Origin: Nitzschia sp. DOCU1
Lineage: Eukaryota > Bacillariophyta > Bacillariophyceae > Bacillariales > Bacillariaceae
Direction of reading: 5' to 3'
Length of the DNA: 64,000 nucleotides
Assembly: GCA_951394045.1 (NCBI GenBank)
Contig: OX595990.1
Coordinates: 1,364,001 to 1,428,000 of the forward strand
Position 1 is the first letter of the stretch; every line of letters starts with the position of its first letter. The notes below the pieces were generated by a model. The model was not told where the DNA came from, did not search any database, and saw only the letters and a list, made by a program, of their open reading frames with translations. Both the position numbers and the translations under genes were made by a program. Of this stretch, positions 18,200-28,100 are shown in pieces.

Positions 18200-21100
18200 A
18201 TGATTGTCAAAATGAAGCGAACGGCGTTGCATGCGCTGGAGCCAAACATGTTGCCGCCGCCAAGAAGCTTGCCACGGCTTTCTTTGGACAATGCCATGCG
18301 CCAGAGAAAGTTTGGATCGACGTCCAAGACTCCGAAAATCAGCAATTGCGCCGACGTCAATGATGACATTGGACGCATTACAAAGCGTCGTGGTCGTCGA
18401 ACGAAAAGGTCGTCGTCGCGACACGAACCATCGCGCCGACGACGACATTCCAGCCATCGAGTGGAGCAGGGCCTTGATGCTGTGAGGGATCCTCCGCGCA
18501 TTACTAATCCTTCGGCTCTGCTACCAGGCAGCAGCTCGCATGAGCAGCAGCCCTCCCATCCAAAGCCAGAGGACGACGAGGACATGGACATTTCCAGTGG
18601 CGGATCTGTCGAACTGAGTAGTGTTTCCACACCCGAAGGATCACCTCAAACGACGGCTAGCATTCACTACAGGCCCACTCCAGCAGCTGCAGCCAAGAAC
18701 CGAGGCAATGAAGATCGCGCCGCAGTCGAAATCATGTCCACCCAGGCATTGTCGCCAAAGATGGCGAAGAATCATCGATCTTTTGCCATGGTTCGTCAGA
18801 TTCCATGCAACAGCGAGGACGACAATGCTCCTCCTCCATCGGCAGCTGTGCTCGAGGATTTTTTGAGGCATGTGCAACACGCTCCAGCGGACGATCCCGA
18901 TGTGCTCTCCAAGGTCTTGCACCGTGGAACCACCATGGTGGGAGCTGAGATTGGAGGCGACGGTCTCCAGCAAGAAGAATTTCTGGCAGAAAGTGACATT
19001 ACAGTCTCAACACTGGGGTCCAGAGTAACAGTCGGGATGCCCTCGTTTAGTCCCAAACCAGAGACAACGAATCGCCAAGGAGCTGTCCGACCACAGGTTG
19101 CTAGTCGCGATGTCGCCGCCGAGCAAAAGGATGACGACGCCGACGACGACATTGTGGAAGAATGGTCGCTGCCCGACGAGGAAGTACAAGGTGAAATTGA
19201 ATTCGTACTCCAAGGCAAGAAATACATCCATAAGCCTCTGCCACCTGGCTGGAGGATGGAAATATCCAAATCCCACAACCGACCATTCTACGTGCATCCG
19301 GACAACGGATCTACCTGGCACTGCCCCGTTGAACTTCCGCCAACGTCAAAAGCTAAGCGTATCCGACGATCCAGCACGGAAACCAGAAACGACCAGGTCA
19401 ACCACCAAGACAAGAAGCCGGCGGCCATTCCCAGCCGTGAGCGGATGACAGAGGACTCCTCTGCCAACGACACCATGTCCGACATCGTAAGCCAATGCAT
19501 ACATGGCAGAAATGCCCCAAAACAAGGCGGGTACGACGCGTCCGAATCTTCTGATGCCTGGTCTCAGAGTACTGAATCGAATACCGAATCGATGACAAGC
19601 CGCCTGCGCGGCTCCGTTCAGGATGGCACAATCAATGTCGCACCATCAGCCGTCCCACAAGGCGAACATTCTGACTGGGAGACCCCCCTGCGATCTGGAA
19701 TCACTACGCCTAGTATCCCGAAGCGTCCGCGTACTGCGTCGGGCAAAAAGGCGGCCGTTCCCCAGTTATCCCCGATTGCGGAGCATATCGCAGCCCAGCG
19801 TTTATTCGGAAGTGATCGACGACGCGAGGAAAGTGCGAGCAGTCATCCAGCTGGCAATGGGCTTGGCGGCAGCCCCTTGGATGCCCGAACACGTTCTAAG
19901 CAGCAACACGTGGAAAGCGCTTCGGGGCGTAGTCAGGGAGGAACCAGATCCGAAGAAGGAGAAAAACGATCCACTCCACGCGTGTCTTTTGATTATATGG
20001 AAGTGGCAAATCAGGCAGCCTTTCTCATTCCACAAGGCAATCCAAGTGCAGAACCAGGTAATCCGGGTTCTCGGCTACACAAAGAGGGCAAGAGGCCAGC
20101 AGCAGCTCAGCAATCCCCTAGCCCGAGCAAAAAGGGATCTGTCGAAGCAAGCACGCCTATTTCCGATACAGAAGGATCGGATGAAGAAGTTGCTACACAC
20201 AGGCCCGCACAACGAAACAACATCGTTGAAGTCGGATCGTCTCGCCATGCAAGCCGCACAAGACGCGATGAAACCCCTGTACGAAGCACGCCAAGCGAGA
20301 TTCCGGCACTCGCTTCGGAACTCCGACATGCCCCCATGAAACGGCAGAGTATGCACTCAGCTTCCTTATTGCGAAATGCACCACTTGGTACACCTCCACC
20401 TCCTTCTACAGATACCATAGAGGATGCCCCTCGATCCCACAGCGGACCAGCGACTGCCTCTCTGCCTCCGCGGGCCCCTCGAATCACACACTCGAACGGG
20501 CGGGAAACTACCAGTAACACACCACCCCCCAGGGCACTGCAACATCGAAATGGCCCAGCATCGACTGATGCTTCTCTTGTGCGGCCCTCTGCTCCTCAGA
20601 AGGGTACGACCAAGCCGGATATTCCAATGCGCCATGTTCCACCCCTCGCCACTGATACCGGCAGTTTCAGCGACGAGCGGTCGCCGCTTCGGGAGGACCG
20701 GCCATCGACTCCAATCAAAGAGACGGCCACCAGAGCGGAACAAAGTCCGTCGTCTGCCTCGGGAGACGATTTTGGGGCTATGATTGCCGACTCCGGCTAT
20801 GATGATGAATCAAGTGCGGAGGAAAAGGGTCCAATCGAAGGGTTCCGCCCTGAGCGGGCACAGCGAAACTCCTCTCCCGTTTCCCAAGGCTTCTTGTCAC
20901 AGCAATCGTATGGAAGATACTCGCTCAAGAGTCAGTCCACCATCCCAAGCAAGATTTCATTCAAAATGACCGACGATAGCTCGCCGGAAGGGTCGGACAT
21001 TGAGGCGCAACCTGTCGATGACGATATCAGCGAAGCTTTGGCTTCCCCACCCCTTCCAAAGCGAAACAGTTGCAAGTACAACTGGAGGGTTCTTTATCCC

Positions 21101-21292
21101 TTCCATCCATTTTGTTCGCTCCAAAGGATCGACGCCTTGCTGGAAGAGCAACGCAAGAAGTGCAAACGCAAGGCCGCTCCCAAGAAGGCGGCAAAAGCAC
21201 AGCCCAAGAGCAAAGCCAAAAACAAGCAGAATGCTGCTCGAGTCTACAAGAGTGGACGTACTCCACAGCGATCGCGCACACGAGTGAACTGA
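18200..21292 (+). CDS. Large disordered protein with one WW domain
   Basis: The protein has 1030 aa. Most of it is low-complexity, rich in Ser, Pro, Arg, Asp and Glu, with basic patches near the start (KRRGRRTKRSSSRHEPSRRR). The one folded unit is a WW domain at residues about 345-378: PLPPGWRMEISKSHNRPFYV then HPDNGSTWHCP, with both signature Trp residues and the closing Pro. WW domains bind Pro-rich or phospho-Ser/Pro peptides. The C-terminus is Lys-rich (KRKAAPKKAAKAQPKSKAKN), suggesting a nuclear protein. The aromatic stretch at 21076-21126 in an otherwise charged tail is bounded by GT...AG and is 51 nt, so it may be an unrecognised in-frame intron. A second ATG at 18212 could also be the start. 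Confidence 0.72.
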   Translation: MIVKMKRTALHALEPNMLPPPRSLPRLSLDNAMRQRKFGSTSKTPKISNCADVNDDIGRITKRRGRRTKRSSSRHEPSRRRRHSSHRVEQGLDAVRDPPRITNPSALLPGSSSHEQQPSHPKPEDDEDMDISSGGSVELSSVSTPEGSPQTTASIHYRPTPAAAAKNRGNEDRAAVEIMSTQALSPKMAKNHRSFAMVRQIPCNSEDDNAPPPSAAVLEDFLRHVQHAPADDPDVLSKVLHRGTTMVGAEIGGDGLQQEEFLAESDITVSTLGSRVTVGMPSFSPKPETTNRQGAVRPQVASRDVAAEQKDDDADDDIVEEWSLPDEEVQGEIEFVLQGKKYIHKPLPPGWRMEISKSHNRPFYVHPDNGSTWHCPVELPPTSKAKRIRRSSTETRNDQVNHQDKKPAAIPSRERMTEDSSANDTMSDIVSQCIHGRNAPKQGGYDASESSDAWSQSTESNTESMTSRLRGSVQDGTINVAPSAVPQGEHSDWETPLRSGITTPSIPKRPRTASGKKAAVPQLSPIAEHIAAQRLFGSDRRREESASSHPAGNGLGGSPLDARTRSKQQHVESASGRSQGGTRSEEGEKRSTPRVSFDYMEVANQAAFLIPQGNPSAEPGNPGSRLHKEGKRPAAAQQSPSPSKKGSVEASTPISDTEGSDEEVATHRPAQRNNIVEVGSSRHASRTRRDETPVRSTPSEIPALASELRHAPMKRQSMHSASLLRNAPLGTPPPPSTDTIEDAPRSHSGPATASLPPRAPRITHSNGRETTSNTPPPRALQHRNGPASTDASLVRPSAPQKGTTKPDIPMRHVPPLATDTGSFSDERSPLREDRPSTPIKETATRAEQSPSSASGDDFGAMIADSGYDDESSAEEKGPIEGFRPERAQRNSSPVSQGFLSQQSYGRYSLKSQSTIPSKISFKMTDDSSPEGSDIEAQPVDDDISEALASPPLPKRNSCKYNWRVLYPFHPFCSLQRIDALLEEQRKKCKRKAAPKKAAKAQPKSKAKNKQNAARVYKSGRTPQRSRTRVN

Positions 21293-21362
21293 TTCTTCTT
21301 TTGTACTGTGCAGGTTCCATCAGCATCTCTGTTTGCGGCCTTTTTTGTCAACGATGATGATG

Positions 21363-22029
21363 CTAGTACCCCAGGATATCCTCGACTTGCTCCCGAGAAA
21401 GGTCGAGACGAAGTGGCACAGCCTTCAGCGGGCTTGTTCCCGCCCTGGGCTTTTTATCGGTCTCTGCGATTTGAGCGAGAACGTAGCCCAACTGTAGTAG
21501 TGAAAGAATATTAGCAGACTGGATAGTTTCATGGTGATTCCTTTGTCCCACCTCCAATAGACAAGCCCTTTCGTACCTGTTCATATTTCTGTAGAATTTC
21601 AACCACTGCTTGCAAGTGACAAAGATAATCCAACTCCGTTTCGTGTCGGAATCGCCGTCCACCCAAATGGAAAGGAAGCACATTTAGATAGAGATTCTTG
21701 AATCCAAAGCTGTCGACTCGATTAAAGTCAACGTCGTAGCATTTACCCCACTTTTCCAGAATCACGTCGCGCATCGCGTACCCATCAAATTCCTCCAGAT
21801 TATTACTCCCCGTATTCTTTTCCTCTTGTTGTCGCTTTCTTGATTGAAACGCCTCGAGACTTATCTCATCATCGTCTTCCACCGCGGCCCTCAGACTTTG
21901 GGGGAAAGCAACGAGTGATTTCGCTGACGGGGTCAAATGGTTCATGGGGAGATAAGCGGAGCAGATGGGGGAATGGGAGATGCCCAACAGCAGTAGCAAC
22001 AGAATGTTCAGCATACTGGTAGTGTTCAT
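21363..22029 (-). CDS. DUF3067 family protein, probably plastid-targeted
   Basis: Two exons, 22029-21577 and 21491-21363, with an 85-nt intron (donor GTACGA, acceptor CTACAG) in phase 0, give 193 aa. The N-terminus is a signal peptide (MLNILLLLLLGISHSPICSA) followed by YLP, which may be a variant of the plastid AFAP motif with Tyr in place of Phe. The mature part is DUF3067: MRDVILEKWGKCYDVDFNRV, FGFKNLYLNVLPFHLG, ELDYLCHLQAVVEIL, then from exon 2 GYVLAQIAETDKKPRAG and VPLRLDL. The family is otherwise known from cyanobacteria and plant plastids; its function is unknown. The gene is convergent with the WW gene, 70 bp apart. Confidence 0.82.
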
Positions 22030-22788
22030 GTTGTTATTCCATGGAAACTCAACCCAAATGATAATGACGGTAAGGGCGATGAGATCATTTCAACCAGAGA
22101 CTGGGAGATCTCAAGATCGAATGAGTTTCGTGTACTTTTTGGGGTGACGCTGACGTTATTCCTCACATAGCATCAAAACTGCCATATTCACCGCGATAGG
22201 CACGCGCAGCGCAGGAGAGATACATAGACTTTGTATTCATACTACTATCCGCTGGATACCAGGCTCTCTAACATGCTTTGTATACCCATGGCGGCAAAAT
22301 GGCTATTAATAAAAGGTTTGTTGACTCTTGAACACTGCAAGGGTATAATCCGGCGACGGACGAGATGTTCCGCCGCCGGCGCAGTTCGGAGCTCTCTCCT
22401 ATTTGTCGCGCTGAAATCGCAATCTACAAGTAGTCATGGATAGAATGGTCCCCAGGAGACTGGGCCGACGAAGAAGATGACGACGGCAGACGACAACGAG
22501 TGGGAACCGTCACGTTGTATTGCATGGCTCTTCGTCGAATGCCCAGCTGGTTTGCACTGTAGTTGCCGCAAGCGATCCATGAGCGTTATTCTGAGGTAGC
22601 CAAAGCCACAAGTGATGATATAGAATCTGCTTATGCTACCGCGGATCCAAACTTGTTTGATCCCGGCTACGCGTACGCGGTGGGGGCTTTCCAAATTTGG
22701 GCCGACGATTGCACAGTTGCTCACGTGGCCTGCAAATACACCAGGTGGCAACAATTACAATGCACCAAGCCCGCAGTGGCTCCAAGAC
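22030..22788. other. Intergenic region with an isolated coding-like stretch
   Basis: No complete gene is supported. From 22563 to 22802 a plus-strand frame without ATG has protein-like composition (IESAYATADPNLFDPGYAYA, VGAFQIWADDCTVAHVACKY) and is preceded by a possible splice acceptor (TGTAG), but no upstream exon in phase was found. It may be a gene remnant. Confidence 0.35.
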
Positions 22789-24774
22789 TCAGCCGGCGGT
22801 GAGGTCGTCGTCGAACAAATCTGCCTCATTGTGCTTCCCTTTGCGAATAGTAACGGGACGCCAATGATGTGTAAGGGTGTTCTTCTCCGAGATTCTGCTT
22901 TCTCGTTTCCAAACTACTTCTGTTTGCGAATCGTAAAGGGACGCCAAATTATACCTCGACGTCAATGTGTCAGGGTGAGCTTCTCCAAGCTTCTGTGTTT
23001 GAGTTTCCAAACACTTCAATAGCAAGCGTTCAGCCTCATCGTACTTTCCTTGCGAGCAGTAAAGGATCGCGAGATTGTTCTTTGACGTCAATACGTCAGG
23101 GTGATCTTCTCCAAGTTTCTTCACCGTCATTTCCAAACACTTCACAAGCAAGCGTTCAGCTCCATCGTACTTCCCTTGCGATTCGTAACACAATGCCAGA
23201 TTGTTCATTGTAGTCAAAGTGAAAGGGTGATCTTCTCCAAGCTTATGCGATTGAGTTTCCCAACAGTTCAAGTACAGGGGTTCAGCCTCATCGTACTTCC
23301 CTTGCGAAGAGTAAAGCAACGCCAGATTGTTCATTGTCGTCAACGTGTCACGGTGGTCCCTTCCAAGCTTCTGCGTTTGAGTTTCCAAACACTTCATAAG
23401 CAAGCGTTCAGCCTCGTCATGTTTCCCTTGCGATTCGTAAAGCAATGCTAAATTGTTCATTGTTGTCAACGTGAAGGGGTGGTCTTCTCCAAGCGTCTGC
23501 TTTCTTGTTTCCAAACACTGCAAGTACAATGGTTTAGCCTCATCATATTTTCCTTTCGATTTGTAAAGCATCGCCAAATTAGACATTGTTCTCAACGTGT
23601 CGGGGTGGTCCTCTCCAAGATTCTTCGTTCGAGTTTTCAAACATTGCGAGGTCAAGCGTTCAGCCTCATCGTACTTCCCTTGCGAGTTGTAAAGCATAGC
23701 CAAATTATGCATCGTGGTCAATGTATCAGGGTGATTCTCTCCGAGACTCTTCGTTTGTCCTTCCAAAGCCTGAATGAACAAACGTTCAGCAGTATCGTAA
23801 TTCCCTTGCTGATAGTGAAGCATTGCCAAATTATTCAGGGAAGTTAAAGTTCCAGGGTGATCCTCTCCAAGCTTCTGCTTTCTCGCTTCCAAACACTTCA
23901 ATTGCAAGCGTTCAGCCTCGTTGTATCTTCCTTGCATCAACCAAATATCCGCGGCTATTTCATGGTAAATATACGGTGGACGATCCTTGCTGTCGGGGAT
24001 GCTGCTGCTGCGGTCCTCTGCTAACTTGATAGCCATGGAAGCCACCCAGGATCGATACCGTTCGAACAGCTCGGCATCCAGTTTTTCAAATCCAATCTCA
24101 CTTCGTATGACGTTAAATATGTTATCCTTTTCCGTGTTGTTCGAAGATTGGCTTTTCTCTGAGCCAACCTCTGCCAGCATCTTGTTAACGGTGCTCACCA
24201 CTCCCAGAGAAGACACATCATCTAAGAATTTTTCCTCTTGTTTTTCACCCAAGGCAATTTCAAATCTTGCTCCGACCGAAATTGCACAGTAGGCCTCAAA
24301 GACACACCACGCTCTCTTGTAGGGTATGGGGTCATTCCACGGACTCATGACCATGACGACTCGGCCGATTTCTTGGATAGCCGATTTGAAGGTAGTGCTT
24401 AGCCAGTCAAAAGTCCATCCATCTCTTTCAACATGCTGATTGATAGAAAATAAATCCCACCAAAGAATCGCGGTATCCGCTTCGTCCTCCTTCAAATGAT
24501 TCCAAAGAGCGTCGACAACGTCCAAGAACATGTAGCCGAACCAGTGCGAGACAAAGACGTTGGGCTTGCCTACATGATCGCTTTGCCCACTCTTGCCTTG
24601 GTCTTTTAACTTTTGGCAGTACGAAGTGTTGGCTGTTTCTCGCTTGGTGACACGCTCAAGGACTTGCCAAGTCGTCAAACTCTCGAGCTTGTCTCTGCCC
24701 CCACAAATCGTCGGAATAAAGTCCTGCACGATCCAGGAAAGCTTGACACCCTCGTTTGGAAATTCCGCCGCCAT
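22789..24774 (-). CDS. TIR-like domain protein with kinesin-light-chain-type TPR array
   Basis: The protein has 661 aa. Residues about 72-165 form a TIR-like alpha/beta domain: PNVFVSHWFGYMFLDVVDAL, AILWWDLFSINQH, FKSAIQEIGRVVMVMSPW and YKRAWCVFEAYCAI. WCVFE places a Glu where TIR-type NAD hydrolases have their catalytic Glu (WC..E). Proteins of this kind occur widely in algae and protists. After a helical linker come eight intact 42-residue TPR units (residues 276-611) of kinesin-light-chain/TPR_12 type, consensus A.LY.SQGKYDEAE.L...CLE.....LGEDHPDTLTTMNN, and a ninth damaged unit. The array should bind protein ligands. A sensing or innate-immunity-like role is inferred from the architecture; scaffold functions are equally possible. 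No NB-ARC or NACHT ATPase is present. Confidence 0.78.
   Translation of the reverse strand: MAAEFPNEGVKLSWIVQDFIPTICGGRDKLESLTTWQVLERVTKRETANTSYCQKLKDQGKSGQSDHVGKPNVFVSHWFGYMFLDVVDALWNHLKEDEADTAILWWDLFSINQHVERDGWTFDWLSTTFKSAIQEIGRVVMVMSPWNDPIPYKRAWCVFEAYCAISVGARFEIALGEKQEEKFLDDVSSLGVVSTVNKMLAEVGSEKSQSSNNTEKDNIFNVIRSEIGFEKLDAELFERYRSWVASMAIKLAEDRSSSIPDSKDRPPYIYHEIAADIWLMQGRYNEAERLQLKCLEARKQKLGEDHPGTLTSLNNLAMLHYQQGNYDTAERLFIQALEGQTKSLGENHPDTLTTMHNLAMLYNSQGKYDEAERLTSQCLKTRTKNLGEDHPDTLRTMSNLAMLYKSKGKYDEAKPLYLQCLETRKQTLGEDHPFTLTTMNNLALLYESQGKHDEAERLLMKCLETQTQKLGRDHRDTLTTMNNLALLYSSQGKYDEAEPLYLNCWETQSHKLGEDHPFTLTTMNNLALCYESQGKYDGAERLLVKCLEMTVKKLGEDHPDVLTSKNNLAILYCSQGKYDEAERLLLKCLETQTQKLGEAHPDTLTSRYNLASLYDSQTEVVWKRESRISEKNTLTHHWRPVTIRKGKHNEADLFDDDLTAG
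22942..23949 (-). repeat. Eight tandem 126-bp units (TPR array)
   Basis: 1008 bp consist of exactly eight 126-bp units, each one 42-residue TPR. Units 4-8 are particularly alike in DNA (phrases such as ACTTCCCTTGCGA and GGTGATCTTCTCCAAGC recur), implying recent unit duplication or gene conversion. Confidence 0.88.
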
Positions 24775-25170
24775 GTTGCAGAGTCTTGGACTAACGATAT
24801 TACATGGCCATTATTGCATTCAATACTGACGAATAGCAATCTGTTGAGTTCTTTTCTTTGCACTTCCTCATGGAATGAGTTATGGCATTCGCATCATCTC
24901 AGAGAAAAAGACAGAATGGTGGGGCGCTGCGTTAGTTTGATCAAACAAGTCGATGAACTTGTGTGCAAAATCTATTCGCAGGAGTCGGCTACTACAGCTA
25001 ATGCGCGCCAATAATAATAGCACAAACAGAAAAATTTGGCCCAATATTATCCTTGTAGGTTGCGAACGATGAGAATAAGAAAACAGAGCGTTTGAACGAT
25101 TCTAAACCCACTAAGAGACAACTGTATATTCTCTTTATTGATTCCCCAAGTAATAGCTTCTGCTATCTGT
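24775..25170. other. Intergenic region
   Basis: 396 bp between the TIR/TPR start and the 3' end of the cyclase-PDE gene. It probably holds the TIR/TPR promoter. No other feature was seen. Confidence 0.4.
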
Positions 25171-28100
25171 CTACTGCATTGCAGTAGTTTCTTCCTTTCG
25201 GCGCACCTTTTCCACCAAGGTTGCAACAACACTTTCACCGCGTCTTTCCCATTCCTCCCGGTTTTTCAGCTGACAAACGATGACGTAAGAAGGTGATTCA
25301 CATGTTACAAGCACAATCAACAACTCCTGTACTTACTGCATAATTCAGATACTCTTCGCTCGAGACTCCAAACACACCACAGTCTCTGAGCTTCTTTGCC
25401 AGCGGGATGACATAGTGATCGAAAAATTGCATCTCCCCTTGATACCAAAATTCGGAGGGATCCTTGGAAGCTCGCCCCTCACGGTAGGCTGTGTACATCT
25501 CCTCGAACAACTTGGCATTCCACTTGCAGTAAACGTGCCAGTGCTGCATTGTGTGGGCGACATCGGAGGCTTGAATCAAATGCTCAATCACGATTGTCGC
25601 CTTACGGTTGACTCGATCGCGATCAGGCTCCTGGTAGTCCGATGAAAAGGCCTTCTCCCAACGATCGTTTCGCAACTTTCGGAGATCTGGGTGGACAATG
25701 TCAGTGGAAATCACCGAGTTTACAACCAGTTGGCGGAAGCGCTGCAGCTCGCTCTCGGTGGGACAAATAGCCTTTCGAAGCGTGTTGAAATTGTCGCTCA
25801 TCAAAAGATCCCAGGCAACGTTCAAAGAGTGCTGCTCGGCTGTTGCTATATCGCCATATTTCCTAGCCAGCTCTTGCTCCTCTTTGACCAGCTGCGCATT
25901 TGGGATTCCCTGGTGATCAACGTCGTGAACAAGAGCCGCGAAGATACATGCAAATTGCGTAAGCGGAGATGATGTGATTCCAAAAGTATGATCGTGGAGG
26001 CGCTCACGAAAGGATGCATCCAGAGCAGAGCCCGTCACTGCTTCGGGAAAATCCAAATCGGGAGCAACGATTCGATTCAAAAGCTTTGAAACCGACATGA
26101 GAACATGAGAAGCATGATCGAAGGAGTGGAATGAGTTCCGCCTATATGATTGCGCGATGGCTGTAACATAGGCTTTCAGCTCTGCGTAAACCTGAGCGTC
26201 CAGTTCAATGCTATCCGGATCCATTTGCTTCTTTCCACTACTCGCGTCGAATTCTGGGAGCGCGATTATCTCTTGAACCTCATCAATGATTGTTGTGCCC
26301 TCCTTGCCAAAAATCACCGGAGCAGGGGCATGTCGTGTGGTCGTCTCCCCACGGCATGCAATAATCTGTTCGAGCATCCTCTTGAGGACGTCAGTATTCC
26401 AGGAGACAAGTCGTTCGATCTTTCTATCAGGCGGGATAGAAAAGGTTGAGGATTGAGAAAAGTCTGGCGAGGCACGGCTTGTCTTGTCTTTCTTTTCATG
26501 GCCGCTGCTCTGCTGTTCGATCCAATATGTTTGAAGTAACCCTTTTCCCTTGGCCTCCACCTTCTCCTCTCGAGGAATGACCCAATGCGACTTTCCTGCC
26601 GCTACAAGCTGCTGTGCCGTAGATTCTGAAATATGGATTCGGCCCGGGAACCCAAGGGTTTCCATTCTAGCCGCCGTATTGACCGTATCTCCAAACAGTT
26701 GGAAGCGGGCCTTTTCACCTCGAAGTACTCCTGCAGTGACCGGACCAGAGTGAAGCTGCAGCAGCGACATGTCAAGAATTGTAAGTATCTGTTAATTGAC
26801 ATCTTGAACAAGACAACGAGGATAATGCTTACCCCAAATCTGTATCGAAGCTCCGCGGTGCCCGGCCCGAGCGTTGTCTCAAGCTTCCTTGTAATTTCGT
26901 CGCTTTTGACTCGACAATCACGAGCAAATTTGACCATGACAACGGCATGATCTACTCGGGGCTCGGGTAGACCCGCCACCGCAACATAGGCGTCGCCAAT
27001 CGTTTCAACTTTGAACACTTTCCTCTTTTTACAAAGAGAATCGAATTCAAAGTAAATCGCTTCCAAGAGGGTAAAGACATGCGAAGGTTCTCTCACGGAG
27101 CTCCAGGCAGTGAATCTATGAAACGCGGCACCCATTATGGTGAGGACGGCGCTCTTTGAGATCAATCTGTATCATTCAGTATTCACAACTTACCCTGCGA
27201 TGTCAGCAAACATTACGGTCGTGTTCGGGAAAAGGTCGGCGATCGGTCGAGTGGTTGCAACATTTTCTTCGCTGTCCGCACCGGTCTTTCCGGTGCGAAG
27301 AAACGACCCCAGCCGGGTTTTATCCGTCACAAAATGCTTACTTGCTGCTGGATCAGCTTCAAGGATGCGGCCCCGGACAGTCGACGGAAAAAGAGACTTG
27401 ATTATGGCATTCGATTTCGCCGCTGATGGAATCGACAACATTGTTAGTATCACACACCTACTGCACACACCACCAACATATAAGGAGCACTTACCCGAAT
27501 TCATCACCTTTTGGTTTTTCACCTCAACGACGTAATCGTACAGCGTAAAGTGAGCCGCTGTGAACAGGAAAATGACCAGCGACGCTAAAGAAAGAATGAG
27601 TGGATTCGTAGTGTGGAATGCCTCTTCTTTACTTTCAGTCGGATACATGCTCAGTGAGTAAGCGCACATCCCACCAAGTGGTACTGCAGGTTGCGAGATC
27701 CCCATGTCGATCTCCGTCAAGTTCAGGTACTCCTCGAGATAATCGTATTTGTCATCGTGGAAGTCAGCGAAACCGAGAAACGACACCTTTTCACCATCCA
27801 CCTCGAAAGAAAATGTTTCATTGCAGTCATTAGAGACAACGATCGTGATCGAACCGGCCCCCGACGGCAAGACCCCAGCAAAGATATCTTTCCAGAAAAA
27901 CTGGAGGGAGAGAATGCCATTTATCATGGAGAAAGATGAATCTGCAACAATAGGAACGAAGAGCTCCCCTGGTGGACCCGCTGGCGCGTGGTCTTCATGG
28001 CCACTATGAGAAGACTGCTCGACAAGACCGCCAATTGCAGCGCTCCCGTTCAAAACATATGGCAATGAATACAACACGGGACTCACTGCGTTTCCATCGA

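Noticed and set aside
17851..18363. 170-codon plus-strand frame across the TBCA/WW divergent region
   Set aside because: It starts in the promoter region, overlaps the WW gene in another frame and has no motif.
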